Of a stretch of DNA of 64,000 nucleotides, positions 43,911-52,969 are shown piece by piece. The DNA comes from Oscillospiraceae bacterium Marseille-Q3528 (GTDB lineage: Bacteria > Bacillota > Clostridia > Lachnospirales > Lachnospiraceae). Position 1 is the first letter of the stretch. Each line of letters starts with the position of its first letter. Under the pieces are notes generated by a model. That model did not search any database, had not been told where the DNA came from, and saw only the letters and a list, made by a program, of their open reading frames with translations. A program made the translations under genes and the position numbers. The stretch covers positions 1 through 64,000 of the forward strand of contig JAGTTR010000003.1 of the NCBI GenBank assembly GCA_018223385.1, given 5' to 3'.

Positions 43911-44654
43911 ATGCTGTTGGAGAATAAGACAGCGGTCATCACCGGATGTATGCAGGGGATCGGCCAGGCGGTCATGGATCTTTTTGCAAGAGAGGGTGCG
44001 GACATTTTTGCCTGCTGTCAGTGTGAGACAGAGGAATTCAAGGAGCATATCGCTGCGCTGTCCGCAGAGACAGGCAGAGAGATCATCCCGGTGTATTTTG
44101 ACCTGCGGGATGACGACGCCATCCGGGAAGGTGCCCATACCATTCAGAAAGCGAAGAAGAAGATCGATATGCTGATCAATGTGGCAGGCATCGCAGACGA
44201 CGCCTATTTCCAGATGATGAGCATGGAGAGCCTGAAAAATACATTCCAGGTGGATTTCTTTTCCCAGATGCTGCTGACCCAGTATATGGTGAAGCTGATG
44301 ATGCGCAATAAGAAGGGCAGCATCGTGAATGTTTCCAGCATGATCGGCTTGGACGGCAATGCCGGACAGCTGGCCTACTCTGCTGCCAAGGCAGCCATGG
44401 CCACAGCCACGAAGACGCTCTCCGCAGAGCTGGCAGAGAAAGGTATCCGCGTCAATGCGGTGGCGCCCGGTGTCATTGACACTGCCATGACGTCCGTTCT
44501 CTCGGAGGAGATCCTGAACCGTCAGCTGGCAAATGCGGACATCAAGCGCAAGGGAACGCCTGCCGAGGTGGCAGAGGTGATCCTGTTCCTGGCCAGCGAC
44601 CGGGCAAGCTATGTGACCGGACAGGTGGTTCGGGTAGATGCCGGGATCGGCTGA
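43911..44654 (+). CDS. Short-chain dehydrogenase/reductase (FabG-like)
   Basis: A 247-residue classical SDR: nucleotide-binding T-G-C-M-Q-G-I-G-Q, N-V-A-G, catalytic Ser in N-V-S-S-M, and Y-S-A-A-K (about residues 149-153). It probably reduces a 3-oxoacyl group carried by the ACP encoded just before it. The ending V-R-V-D-A-G-I-G is typical of FabG-like enzymes. Confidence 0.92.
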   Translation: MLLENKTAVITGCMQGIGQAVMDLFAREGADIFACCQCETEEFKEHIAALSAETGREIIPVYFDLRDDDAIREGAHTIQKAKKKIDMLINVAGIADDAYFQMMSMESLKNTFQVDFFSQMLLTQYMVKLMMRNKKGSIVNVSSMIGLDGNAGQLAYSAAKAAMATATKTLSAELAEKGIRVNAVAPGVIDTAMTSVLSEEILNRQLANADIKRKGTPAEVAEVILFLASDRASYVTGQVVRVDAGIG

Positions 44655-44776
44655 TTTTGCGTGATAGAAAATGAAAAAGAACTGTCGGCCTGTCGGGAAG
44701 AAATTTGCAGCAGACCCTGTGTGAACAGAAAATGCTGCATCTTTTTCCCGGGCCGGATGACAGGAGTATACGGAAC

Positions 44777-45451
44777 ATGGAAACGATAAGAATAGAGCGG
44801 ATCACAGATCCGCTGACCACCGGGAATTGTTATATCCTCCTGGAAAACGGTCACGCGGTGATCATTGATCCTAACGACGAAGACAGAATCGAAGAGGTAT
44901 TGCGTCAGTATGAGGCAGAACCCGACTATGTGCTGCTGACCCACGAACATGCGGATCACATCAGCGGACTCAACGGGCTGCGGGAGCATTACCGGTTCCA
45001 GACAGTGGCTTCTCTTCCATGCAGCCGACGGATACAGGATATCCGAAGCAATCTCTCGAGAATTTTCGGGGTATATTTGATTTTCATAACGGGAGAACGG
45101 GTTCGGAATTATCCGAAGTTTGTATGTGAGGCAGCCGATGTGACCTTTGAGGAGCGGCTGCTTTTTGCGTGGCAGGAGCATAAGTTTGAGATGGTGCTGA
45201 CGCCGGGACATTCCCCGGGCAGTGCGGCCATCCGTCTGGACGAAAAATGGCTGTTCAGCGGAGATTCCCTGCTGGGAGACCGGGAGGTGGTCGTCCGGTT
45301 TGACGGCGGCAGCGAGGAAGATTTTCTGACAAAGGCAGTGCCTTATTACCGGTCATTGCCGGAGAACACGCGGGTATATCCGGGACACGGGGAGCCGTTT
45401 CTTTTGAAAGACGGCATTTTCCAACCGGCAAGACCGCAGGTGGAACCGTAA
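44777..45451 (+). CDS. Metallo-beta-lactamase-fold hydrolase
   Basis: ATG 44777 has AGGAG upstream. The 224-residue protein has the metal-binding motif L-T-H-E-H-A-D-H-I-S-G, then P-G-H-S-P-G-S, F-S-G-D-S-L and Y-P-G-H-G. Hydrolases of this type cut thioesters (glyoxalase II-like). In this cluster it may release or proofread acyl chains on the carrier protein. Confidence 0.88.
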   Translation: METIRIERITDPLTTGNCYILLENGHAVIIDPNDEDRIEEVLRQYEAEPDYVLLTHEHADHISGLNGLREHYRFQTVASLPCSRRIQDIRSNLSRIFGVYLIFITGERVRNYPKFVCEAADVTFEERLLFAWQEHKFEMVLTPGHSPGSAAIRLDEKWLFSGDSLLGDREVVVRFDGGSEEDFLTKAVPYYRSLPENTRVYPGHGEPFLLKDGIFQPARPQVEP

Positions 45452-45464
45452 AGGGGGAATTGAT

Positions 45465-46541
45465 ATGGATTATGCAAAATTGCTGGAGCAGGATCCCTAT
45501 TCCATGGATCGCCGGGAGAAGACCCGGGTCATGACAGAGGGACTGCTGGAACTGACCGAGCATCACCGGTCCCGCTGTGAGGACTACAGAAGGATCGTGG
45601 ACGGGCTGGGCTATGATCCGAAAAACATAAAAGACTACTATGACATTCCCATGATGCCGGTGCGGCTTTTCAAGGAGAGAGAGCTGAAAAGCATCAACGA
45701 TGACCAGATTTTCAAGACGATGACCTCCTCGGGTACCACCGGGCAGCAGGTGTCGAAGATTTTTCTGGATGAGCAGACAGCGGCCAACCAGCAGCTGACG
45801 CTGGCGAAGATCGTGGGAAGCTACACGGGAAAATCCCGTCTGCCTATGATCATCATTGACTGCCCGTCGGTGATCCGCAACCGGGCCATGTTTTCCGCCA
45901 GAGGTGCGGGCATCCTGGGGTTCTCTATCTTCGGCTCCCGCAGGATTTATGCCCTGGACGACGACATGAACCTGAACATTGATGGCATCCGGGAATTCCT
46001 GGAAAAACATAAGGGAGAGCGGATCCTGTTATTCGGCTTTACCTTTATGATCTGGCAGTATTTTTACCGGGAACTGCTGAAATTATCGGAGCCGCTGGAT
46101 CTGTCCAATGCCATTCTCATCCACGGCGGCGGCTGGAAGAAGCTGCAGAACGAGGCGGTGTCCAAGGAAGAGTTCAAGGCGCGTCTGCGGGAGGTGTGCG
46201 GCATCCCCACAGTGCTGGATTACTATGGCATGGTGGAGCAGACCGGCTGTATTTATATGGAGTGCGAGTGCGGGCATCTGCACGCCAGCAATTTCTCTGA
46301 TGTGATCCCCCGGCGTATGAAGGATTTCTCCTCCTGTGCCATTGGAGAAAAAGGCGTGCTGCAGGTGGTGTCCCTGTTGCCGGAGTCCTATCCCGGCCAC
46401 TCCATTCTGACCGAGGATGAAGGCGTGCTGCTGGGAGAGGATGACTGTCCCTGCGGCCGCAAAGGAAAATATTTTGAGGTGACAGGAAGAATCCGCAACG
46501 CGGAGGTAAGGGGGTGCAGTGATACCTATGAGCGAAAATAA
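45465..46541 (+). CDS. LuxE-like acyl-protein synthetase
   Basis: A 358-residue protein of the LuxE family: adenylation P-loop M-T-S-S-G-T-T-G (about residues 87-94), Y-Y-G-M-V-E-Q-T-G, two Cys-rich hairpins (C-E-C-G-H and C-P-C-G-R), and a Cys at C351 in R-G-C-S near the C-terminus, where LuxE carries the acyl group. LuxE activates a fatty acid as acyl-AMP, takes it on its Cys and passes it to the reductase LuxC. The LuxC-like gene overlaps its end. Confidence 0.9.
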   Translation: MDYAKLLEQDPYSMDRREKTRVMTEGLLELTEHHRSRCEDYRRIVDGLGYDPKNIKDYYDIPMMPVRLFKERELKSINDDQIFKTMTSSGTTGQQVSKIFLDEQTAANQQLTLAKIVGSYTGKSRLPMIIIDCPSVIRNRAMFSARGAGILGFSIFGSRRIYALDDDMNLNIDGIREFLEKHKGERILLFGFTFMIWQYFYRELLKLSEPLDLSNAILIHGGGWKKLQNEAVSKEEFKARLREVCGIPTVLDYYGMVEQTGCIYMECECGHLHASNFSDVIPRRMKDFSSCAIGEKGVLQVVSLLPESYPGHSILTEDEGVLLGEDDCPCGRKGKYFEVTGRIRNAEVRGCSDTYERK

Positions 46542-47742
46542 AGAGATTTTGGGCCGGGTGCGCTGCCTGGCCGGTGTGCCGGAGCCGACGGTTTGTCCGG
46601 AGGTGCCTTTTGCAGAAGAACGGATGGAGTTTTTAAGTGCCTTGTCCGCCCGGCTGCGCAAAGACCCCAGGACTGCCCAGTATACGGATGTGGCGGCCTT
46701 CGCTTTCTGGTGCCGCAAGGCCAACACCAAGCGGCTGTCGGAGCAGCTGACCAGAGATGGCATCCGCATCGGCAAGGGACTGGTGTTCCACATTGCGCCG
46801 TCCAACGTGCCGGTGAATTTTGCCTATTCCCTGGCGCTGGGGCTGCTGTCCGGCAATGCCAATATTGTCCGGGTATCGTCCAAGCCCTTCTCACAGGTGG
46901 ATATCATCTGTGAAGCACTGGCGGCATTGTTTGCCGGAGAGGAATATGCGGCCATCCGGGCGTGCACCTCGGTGGTGTCCTACGGGCATGACAAAGAGAT
47001 CACGGACTACTATTCCGCCATCTGCGATATGCGGGTGATCTGGGGCGGCGACGCCTCCATCCAGACGATCCGGGAGTCGTCCACCCAGAGCCGCTGCGGC
47101 GAGATCGCGTTTGCAGACCGGTATTCCTTCGGCATCATCCGCCCGTCTGCGGTAATGGCCATGGACGACGAAGCCCTTCGCCAGCTGGCGGTGAATTTTT
47201 ACAATGATACGTATCTGCTGGATCAGAATGCCTGCTCGACCCCCCACCTGATCGTGTGGCTGACAGACAGTGAGGCGGAAAAAACAGCCCGGCCGGAGGC
47301 GGCAGCGCGTTTCTGGCAGGCGGTGTATGAGGCGGCGGCTTCCTATGATCTGGCAGATATCAAGGTCAGTGGAAAATATGATGCGCTCTGCAATTTCCTG
47401 GCAGATACGGGACTGGAAAAGGCACGGGTGCAGCGGTATGACAACCGGCTGTACGTGCTGACCCTGTCCGAACTGCCGGAGAAGATCGACGGGCTACGGG
47501 GCAGTTTTGGTATGTTTTTCCAGTGTGGGCTGGAAGCACTGGACGATCTGGCGCCTCATATCACGAAAAAAGTACAGACCGCTGCGGTGTGCGGCGTGGA
47601 GAGAAAAGAGATCACCGACCTGATCCTGCGCTGTCATCTCCGGGGCATCGACCGGGTGGTGGGCTTTGGCCAGACGCTGGACATGGGCACCATCTGGGAC
47701 GGCTATGACATCATCGGCGATCTGACGAGGATCATCGGATAA
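46528..47742 (+). CDS. LuxC-like acyl-thioester reductase
   Basis: About 404 residues; a GTG at 46519 is an equally possible start, closer to the GGGGG site. It has the aldehyde-dehydrogenase-like LuxC core: F-H-I-A-P-S-N-V-P-V-N-F, and the catalytic Cys (residue 236 from this start) in D-Q-N-A-C-S-T-P-H. LuxC reduces an acyl group on LuxE to the aldehyde with NADPH. No luciferase genes (luxAB) are near, so the aldehyde serves another end. Confidence 0.9.
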   Translation: MSENKEILGRVRCLAGVPEPTVCPEVPFAEERMEFLSALSARLRKDPRTAQYTDVAAFAFWCRKANTKRLSEQLTRDGIRIGKGLVFHIAPSNVPVNFAYSLALGLLSGNANIVRVSSKPFSQVDIICEALAALFAGEEYAAIRACTSVVSYGHDKEITDYYSAICDMRVIWGGDASIQTIRESSTQSRCGEIAFADRYSFGIIRPSAVMAMDDEALRQLAVNFYNDTYLLDQNACSTPHLIVWLTDSEAEKTARPEAAARFWQAVYEAAASYDLADIKVSGKYDALCNFLADTGLEKARVQRYDNRLYVLTLSELPEKIDGLRGSFGMFFQCGLEALDDLAPHITKKVQTAAVCGVERKEITDLILRCHLRGIDRVVGFGQTLDMGTIWDGYDIIGDLTRIIG

Positions 47743-47757
47743 AAGGAGGAAAACGGT

Positions 47758-49170
47758 ATGGCTTATTATAATGACTACAGAACCTTCGGCAATCGGGTGA
47801 TTGCCACAGAGGATAACGGGCAGAGCGCCACCTACAATGATCTGGCTGATTTTTCGGCGCAGATCGGCAAAGCGCTGCCGAAACGGACGCTGGTATTTTC
47901 CTTCTGTGAAAATAACATCGGTTCCATGTTTGGCTACTTAAGTTTTCTGGAAAACCGGATCGTGCCGCTGCTGCTGGACAACCACATCCATCAGGATCTG
48001 GCGGAGCAGCTCATGGAAGCGTACCGTCCGGCCTATGTGTATGCGCCGGTGAGCCGGGCAGAGGAATTTGCTGGGGACGCCTGCGTGTTCAGCGGCATGG
48101 GCTATGGCCTGTACCGGACCCGGTACCCGGAGGATGTGCCGCTGTATGACGATCTGGCATTGCTGCTGACCACTTCGGGCAGCACAGGAAGCCCCAAGCT
48201 GGTGCGCCAGAGCTACGAGAATGTACAGTCCAATGCAGCTTCCATTGCAGAGTATCTGGAGCTGGACGAGACGGAACGCCCCATCACCACCCTGCGGATG
48301 AACTATACCTACGGCCTGTCCATCATCAACAGCCATGTGCTGATGGGCGCAGAAATGCTGCTGACCAATTACACCCTGTGGGAAAAAGAATTCTGGGATT
48401 TCTTCCAGGAGGCGGGGGCGACTTCCTTTGGCGGTGTGCCCTATACTTACGAAATGCTGAAAAAGCTTCGTTTCTTCCGCATGAAGCTGCCGACGCTGCG
48501 CACCATGACCCAGGCAGGCGGCAAGCTTTTGCCGGAGCTGCACCGGGAGTTTGCGGAATATGCCCAGAAAGAGGGCAAGAAGTTCATCGTTATGTACGGC
48601 CAGACCGAGGCCACAGCCCGGATGGCTTACCTGCCGGCAGAACGCTCTCTGGAAAAGTACGGCAGCATGGGCATTGCCATCCCCGGCGGCCGGTTCAGCC
48701 TCATTGACGTGGACGGCCAGGAGATCCAGGAGCCGGAAGTGGTGGGCGAGCTGGTATATGAAGGGCCCAACGTGACGCTGGGCTACGCCGAGACCCAGGA
48801 GGATCTGATCAAAGGGGACGAGCGGCACGGACGGTTGGTCACCGGCGATATGGCAAAAAGGGATGCGGACGGTTTCTATTATATTGTGGGCCGGAAAAAA
48901 CGGTTCCTGAAGATCTACGGCAACCGGGTCAATCTGGACGAAACCGAGCGCATGGTGAAAAACCGTTTTGAAGGGCTGGAGTGCGCCTGCACCGGTGTGG
49001 ACGACCATATGGATGTGTATGTGACCGAGCCCTCCGAGGAAAAACGGGATGAGATCCGGGCGTACCTGGAAGAGCAGACGAGACTGCACGGCAAGGCGTT
49101 TACCGTGCGTTTCATCGAAGAGATTCCCAAAAACGAGGCGGGCAAGACGCTGTATAAAGAATTGAAGTGA
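47758..49170 (+). CDS. AMP-binding (ANL) acyl ligase
   Basis: A 470-residue adenylating enzyme: P-loop L-T-T-S-G-S-T-G-S-P-K (about residues 138-148), Y-G-Q-T-E-A-T (about 280), T-G-D-M (about 362) and a late Lys in N-E-A-G-K-T. It is close to acyl-CoA/acyl-ACP ligases. It probably loads a free carboxylic acid on the cluster's carrier protein. AAAGGAGG precedes the ATG; 15 bp after the LuxC-like gene. Confidence 0.9.
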   Translation: MAYYNDYRTFGNRVIATEDNGQSATYNDLADFSAQIGKALPKRTLVFSFCENNIGSMFGYLSFLENRIVPLLLDNHIHQDLAEQLMEAYRPAYVYAPVSRAEEFAGDACVFSGMGYGLYRTRYPEDVPLYDDLALLLTTSGSTGSPKLVRQSYENVQSNAASIAEYLELDETERPITTLRMNYTYGLSIINSHVLMGAEMLLTNYTLWEKEFWDFFQEAGATSFGGVPYTYEMLKKLRFFRMKLPTLRTMTQAGGKLLPELHREFAEYAQKEGKKFIVMYGQTEATARMAYLPAERSLEKYGSMGIAIPGGRFSLIDVDGQEIQEPEVVGELVYEGPNVTLGYAETQEDLIKGDERHGRLVTGDMAKRDADGFYYIVGRKKRFLKIYGNRVNLDETERMVKNRFEGLECACTGVDDHMDVYVTEPSEEKRDEIRAYLEEQTRLHGKAFTVRFIEEIPKNEAGKTLYKELK

Positions 49171-49210
49171 TATGGCGGCGTACCTGTAACAGGGAAATAT
49201 TTGGATAAAG

Positions 49211-49258
49211 AAAATCCCCGGGAGTGTGGTGAAGATTTACCACGCGCCTGGGGATTTT
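49211..49258. terminator. Bidirectional terminator after the LuxC/LuxE cluster
   Basis: AAAATCCCC (49211-49219) pairs with GGGGATTTT (49250-49258), with an inner GTGGT/ACCAC. The gap 49259-49437 shows no gene. Confidence 0.85.
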
Positions 49259-49437
49259 CTTGTCTGTAGTGTATGCCAACAGTCATAGTTTCAAGATTTA
49301 TAGGACAAAATATGCTGATGAAAACTGTCTTTACCTCCGATGAATAAAGGCGTGAAAGCAGTTTGATCTCGAAGAAAACTGTTTCTGGCAGGTTTTCCAG
49401 GCTGTCACGCATCCAACAGTAGTGCGGGCATTTTATG

Positions 49438-50835
49438 TCAGTTCGTGCCAGAAGTATCGGTTTCGGCGACCGGTTTTCTCATATTTTTCAAGATCTGCCG
49501 GAACTGCACCGCGAACATGATGGAGGTGGTGCACACGGCCAGGGTGTCTGCCACCGGTTCTGCCAGAAATACCGCCATCACTTTATCTGCAAAGAAATGG
49601 GGCAGAATGAAGATCAGCGGGATGAGCAGGATGATCTTTCGCAGGACAGCCAGAAACAGGGAAGTCTTGGCGTTGCCCAGCGCCACAAAGGTCTGCTGGC
49701 AGGCGATCTGTGCACCGAAGATGAGACACATGGCCATGTAGATCCGCAAAGACCAGACCGTGAAGGCGGTGAGCTCCGGGTCGGAGGTGAAGATGGCCGT
49801 GAAGATCTGGGGGCGGAACACGGAAATGGCCCACAGCAGGGTGGAATAAGCCAGGCAGGCTTTCAGCAGGAAGAAAAAGGCTTTCTTCACCCGGTCGGCG
49901 TTGCCGGCGCCGTAGTTGAAGCTGACGATGGGCTGGGCGCCCTGACTTAAGCCCTGCAGCGGCAGCATGGAAAACTGCATGACGCTGGAGAGGATGGTCA
50001 TGGAACCCACGGCGATATCGCCGCCGTATTTTAATAAGGAAGAATTAAAGCAAATGGAAATGAGTCCTTCGGTGGACTGCATAACGAAGGGGGACATGCC
50101 CAGTGCCATACAGGGCAGGTACGTTTTCCACCGGATGTGCAGGTTTTCCCGGCGAAGCTTTAACTGGGTTCTGGGGCCGGACAGGAACCGGAGCACCCAG
50201 AGGGCGGACAGTGCCTGGGAAATGATGGTGGCCAGCGCGGCACCCTGTACGCCCAAGCCCAGTCCAAAGATGAGAATGGGATCCAGGATGATGTTGGTGA
50301 TGGCGCCGATGAGGGTGCTCATCATGCTGGTGGTGGCAAAGCCCTGGGTGGAGATAAAGGGATTCAACCCCAGTGCCACCTGTACAAACAGGGTACCACA
50401 GGCATAGATGCGCATGTAGGCGGAGGCGTAGGGGAAGGTGTTGGCGCTGGCACCGAACAGCATGAGCATGGGATCGGAAAACAGCAGGAAGACCACTGTC
50501 AAAACCAGGCCGGACAGCAGGGTGCCGCAGGCGCAATTTCCCAGGATGCGTTCTGCTTCCTCATGGTCGCCCCGTCCCATCATAATGGCAGCCCGGGGAG
50601 CCCCGCCCATACCGGTGAGGGCGGCGAAAGCAGAGATGACGGTGATCAGCGGAAAGCAGACACCCATGCCGGTGAGGGCAAGAGACCCTACCTCCGGGAT
50701 ATGACCGATGTACATCCGGTCAACCATGTTATACAGGACATTGACGATCTGGGCGGTGATGGCAGGCAGTGCCAGCTGGAAAAGAAGCTTTCCGATGCTG
50801 TCGTGGCCCAGGTCTGCGGCTTTTTTTGTACTCAT
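49438..50835 (-). CDS. MATE-family efflux transporter
   Basis: ATG 50835 has AAAAGGAG upstream. The 465-residue protein has about 12 membrane helices in two homologous halves and the MATE start P-A-I-T-A-Q-I-V-N-V-L-Y-N-M-V-D-R-M-Y-I-G. MATE proteins export cationic or hydrophobic compounds using sodium or protons. It follows the polymerase IV gene by 4 bp. It lies convergent to the LuxC/LuxE cluster, so export of its product is possible but not shown. Confidence 0.92.
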   Translation of the reverse strand: MSTKKAADLGHDSIGKLLFQLALPAITAQIVNVLYNMVDRMYIGHIPEVGSLALTGMGVCFPLITVISAFAALTGMGGAPRAAIMMGRGDHEEAERILGNCACGTLLSGLVLTVVFLLFSDPMLMLFGASANTFPYASAYMRIYACGTLFVQVALGLNPFISTQGFATTSMMSTLIGAITNIILDPILIFGLGLGVQGAALATIISQALSALWVLRFLSGPRTQLKLRRENLHIRWKTYLPCMALGMSPFVMQSTEGLISICFNSSLLKYGGDIAVGSMTILSSVMQFSMLPLQGLSQGAQPIVSFNYGAGNADRVKKAFFFLLKACLAYSTLLWAISVFRPQIFTAIFTSDPELTAFTVWSLRIYMAMCLIFGAQIACQQTFVALGNAKTSLFLAVLRKIILLIPLIFILPHFFADKVMAVFLAEPVADTLAVCTTSIMFAVQFRQILKNMRKPVAETDTSGTN

Positions 50836-50839
50836 AAAA

Positions 50840-52045
50840 TCAGTTCTCCTTTTTGATGCGGTTGGCAGTGATGACGGCATTTTTGCCGTACCGTTTCTGA
50901 ATGGATTCCAGCGCCGCATCCAGTTTTTTATGTTTTTCATCCTTTTTATAGGAGTTGTAATCCAGGTCAAATAGGTTCATCTGGACGGGCTCCCCTTCCC
51001 GGACAAGACGGGTGCCCCGGACGCCCAGCAGACGGATGGGTTCTTCGTCCCACAGCTGATCGAACAGCGTACAGGCCGCCTCGTAGAGGGCTTTTTCTCC
51101 GTTGGAGGGGGAAAGCAGAGAGGTCTGGTGGGACACACTCTGAAAACTGCTGTATTTGATCTCCACCGTGACGGTGCCCGCCAGCTGCCCGGCTTTTTTC
51201 AGGCGGCCGGAGACACTGCGGCACAGGGCCAGCAGGGTGGACTTGGCTTCCGCGCGGCTGGTGACGTCGTGGGCCAGGGTGGTGGAATTGCCGATGCCCT
51301 TGGCTTCCGGTTCCTCGGTGATCACCGGCCGGTCATCGATGCCGTTGGCGTATTCCCACAGAAGGGCGCCGTGGCTTTTCAGATGGGATTCGATGAGGCC
51401 GCGGTCAGACCGGGCCAGATCGCCGATGGTGAGGATGCCCAGCATATGTAAGGTGGTGACGCTGGAGTGTCCGGCCATGTAAAGCTCGCCCACCGGCAGC
51501 GGCCACATTTTTTCTTTGATTTCCTCCGGAAAAAGGGTGTGGGTCTTGTCCGGCTTCTGAAAATCCGAGGCCATCTTTGCCAGCACCTTCCGGGAAGAGA
51601 TGCCTACATTTACCGTGAAACCAAGCTTGCGCACCTCTGCGCGGATCTCTTCTGCCAGCGCTTGGGCGTGCTCCCGGCGATAGCCCCGGCGGCCCATGTC
51701 CAGAAAGCATTCATCAATGCTCAGCTGTTCCAGATAAGGGCAGAAGCTTTCCAGAAGCGTCATAAGCCGCTGGCTGTAGGCGTGGTACAGATGATGATCC
51801 GGCGCGGCCATCTGCAGCGTCGGGCACTTCTTGAATGCCGTGGCCACCGGCTCCCCGGTGACAATGCCGAAGGCCTTGGCGGGAATGGACTTGGCCAGCA
51901 CCACACCGTGGCGGGTCTTCTGGGCGCCGCCGATGATGGCAGGAAGGAGCCGCAGATCCGGCCCTGTGCCCGTGCGCACATTCTCCGTGGACGTCCAGCT
52001 TAGGTAAGCGGAATTCACATCAATATGAAAAATCAGCGGTTCCAT
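50840..52045 (-). CDS. dinB: DNA polymerase IV (Y-family)
   Basis: ATG 52045 follows GGGAGG; a longer frame to 52078 lacks this. The 401-residue protein has the Y-family catalytic set: F-H-I-D-V-N-S-A-Y at the N-terminus and S-I-D-E-C-F-L-D (about residues 107-114), then G-I-S-S-R-K-V-L-A-K-M and a little-finger domain. A clamp-binding peptide Q-M-N-L-F-D lies near residue 355. It copies past damaged bases with low fidelity. I saw no clear LexA box in front. Confidence 0.93.
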   Translation of the reverse strand: MEPLIFHIDVNSAYLSWTSTENVRTGTGPDLRLLPAIIGGAQKTRHGVVLAKSIPAKAFGIVTGEPVATAFKKCPTLQMAAPDHHLYHAYSQRLMTLLESFCPYLEQLSIDECFLDMGRRGYRREHAQALAEEIRAEVRKLGFTVNVGISSRKVLAKMASDFQKPDKTHTLFPEEIKEKMWPLPVGELYMAGHSSVTTLHMLGILTIGDLARSDRGLIESHLKSHGALLWEYANGIDDRPVITEEPEAKGIGNSTTLAHDVTSRAEAKSTLLALCRSVSGRLKKAGQLAGTVTVEIKYSSFQSVSHQTSLLSPSNGEKALYEAACTLFDQLWDEEPIRLLGVRGTRLVREGEPVQMNLFDLDYNSYKKDEKHKKLDAALESIQKRYGKNAVITANRIKKEN

Positions 52046-52245
52046 GGGGCCTCCCTTCTCCCTGCCGGGGAAATACACATTAGTATAGTTATACCATGTT
52101 TGCGGGGGAAAAGCAAAGCTTCATAATATCTTAAGAGTTCTCCTTCCCGGTCCTTAAAAATCCCCTGCTATATTAAATCATGAAAGAAGAGGGCGCCCTT
52201 TCCAATCTCTCTTTCCTTCGGTATAATGGAAGAAGAGGTGAGCAT

Positions 52246-52938
52246 ATGTTAAATATTTTAGTTTGTGATGATGATAAAGAAATTGTGGAAGCGATTGAGA
52301 TTTATCTGATACAGGAAGGATACCATGTATACAAGGCGTATGACGGCGTGCAGGCGCTGGAGCTCCTGGAGAAGGAGGAGATCCATCTGCTGATCATGGA
52401 TGTGATGATGCCGCGGCTGGACGGGATCCGGGCCACATTGAAGATCCGGGAGGAGAGCAGCATTCCGATTATTATCCTGTCAGCGAAATCCGAGGACACG
52501 GATAAGATCCTAGGGCTGAACATCGGGGCGGACGACTATGTGACGAAGCCCTTCAACCCGCTGGAACTGGTGGCCCGGGTGAAATCCCAGCTGCGTCGGT
52601 ATACGAAGCTGGGCAACCTGCCTGCGGAGGACAGCCAGGTGTACCGCACCGGCGGCCTGATGGTGGATGATGACCGGAAGGAAGTGACGGTGGACGGGGA
52701 GCCGGTGAAGCTGACGCCCATGGAGTACAATATTTTGCTGCTGTTGATCCGCAACCAGGGAAAGGTGTTTTCCATCAACCAGATTTACGAGAGTATCTGG
52801 AATGAGGACGCCTACGGCGCGGAAAATACGGTGGCGGTGCATATCCGGCATATCCGGGAGAAGATCGAGATCAACCCCAAGGAGCCCCGGTATCTGAAAG
52901 TCGTATGGGGCATCGGCTATAAGCTGGAAAAGATCTGA
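52246..52938 (+). CDS. OmpR-family response regulator
   Basis: ATG 52246 has AGAAGAGGTG upstream; the earlier ATG at 52180 has no such site. The 230-residue protein has a receiver domain with D8-D9, phosphoacceptor D52 in L-I-M-D-V-M-M-P and K102 (V-T-K-P-F), and a winged-helix effector ending in V-V-W-G-I-G-Y-K-L. It resembles the VanR/YclJ group. The kinase gene starts 31 bp later. Confidence 0.94.
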   Translation: MLNILVCDDDKEIVEAIEIYLIQEGYHVYKAYDGVQALELLEKEEIHLLIMDVMMPRLDGIRATLKIREESSIPIIILSAKSEDTDKILGLNIGADDYVTKPFNPLELVARVKSQLRRYTKLGNLPAEDSQVYRTGGLMVDDDRKEVTVDGEPVKLTPMEYNILLLLIRNQGKVFSINQIYESIWNEDAYGAENTVAVHIRHIREKIEINPKEPRYLKVVWGIGYKLEKI

Positions 52939-52969
52939 TCATCGCAGGCGCGGGATGAGGAGGAACAGG

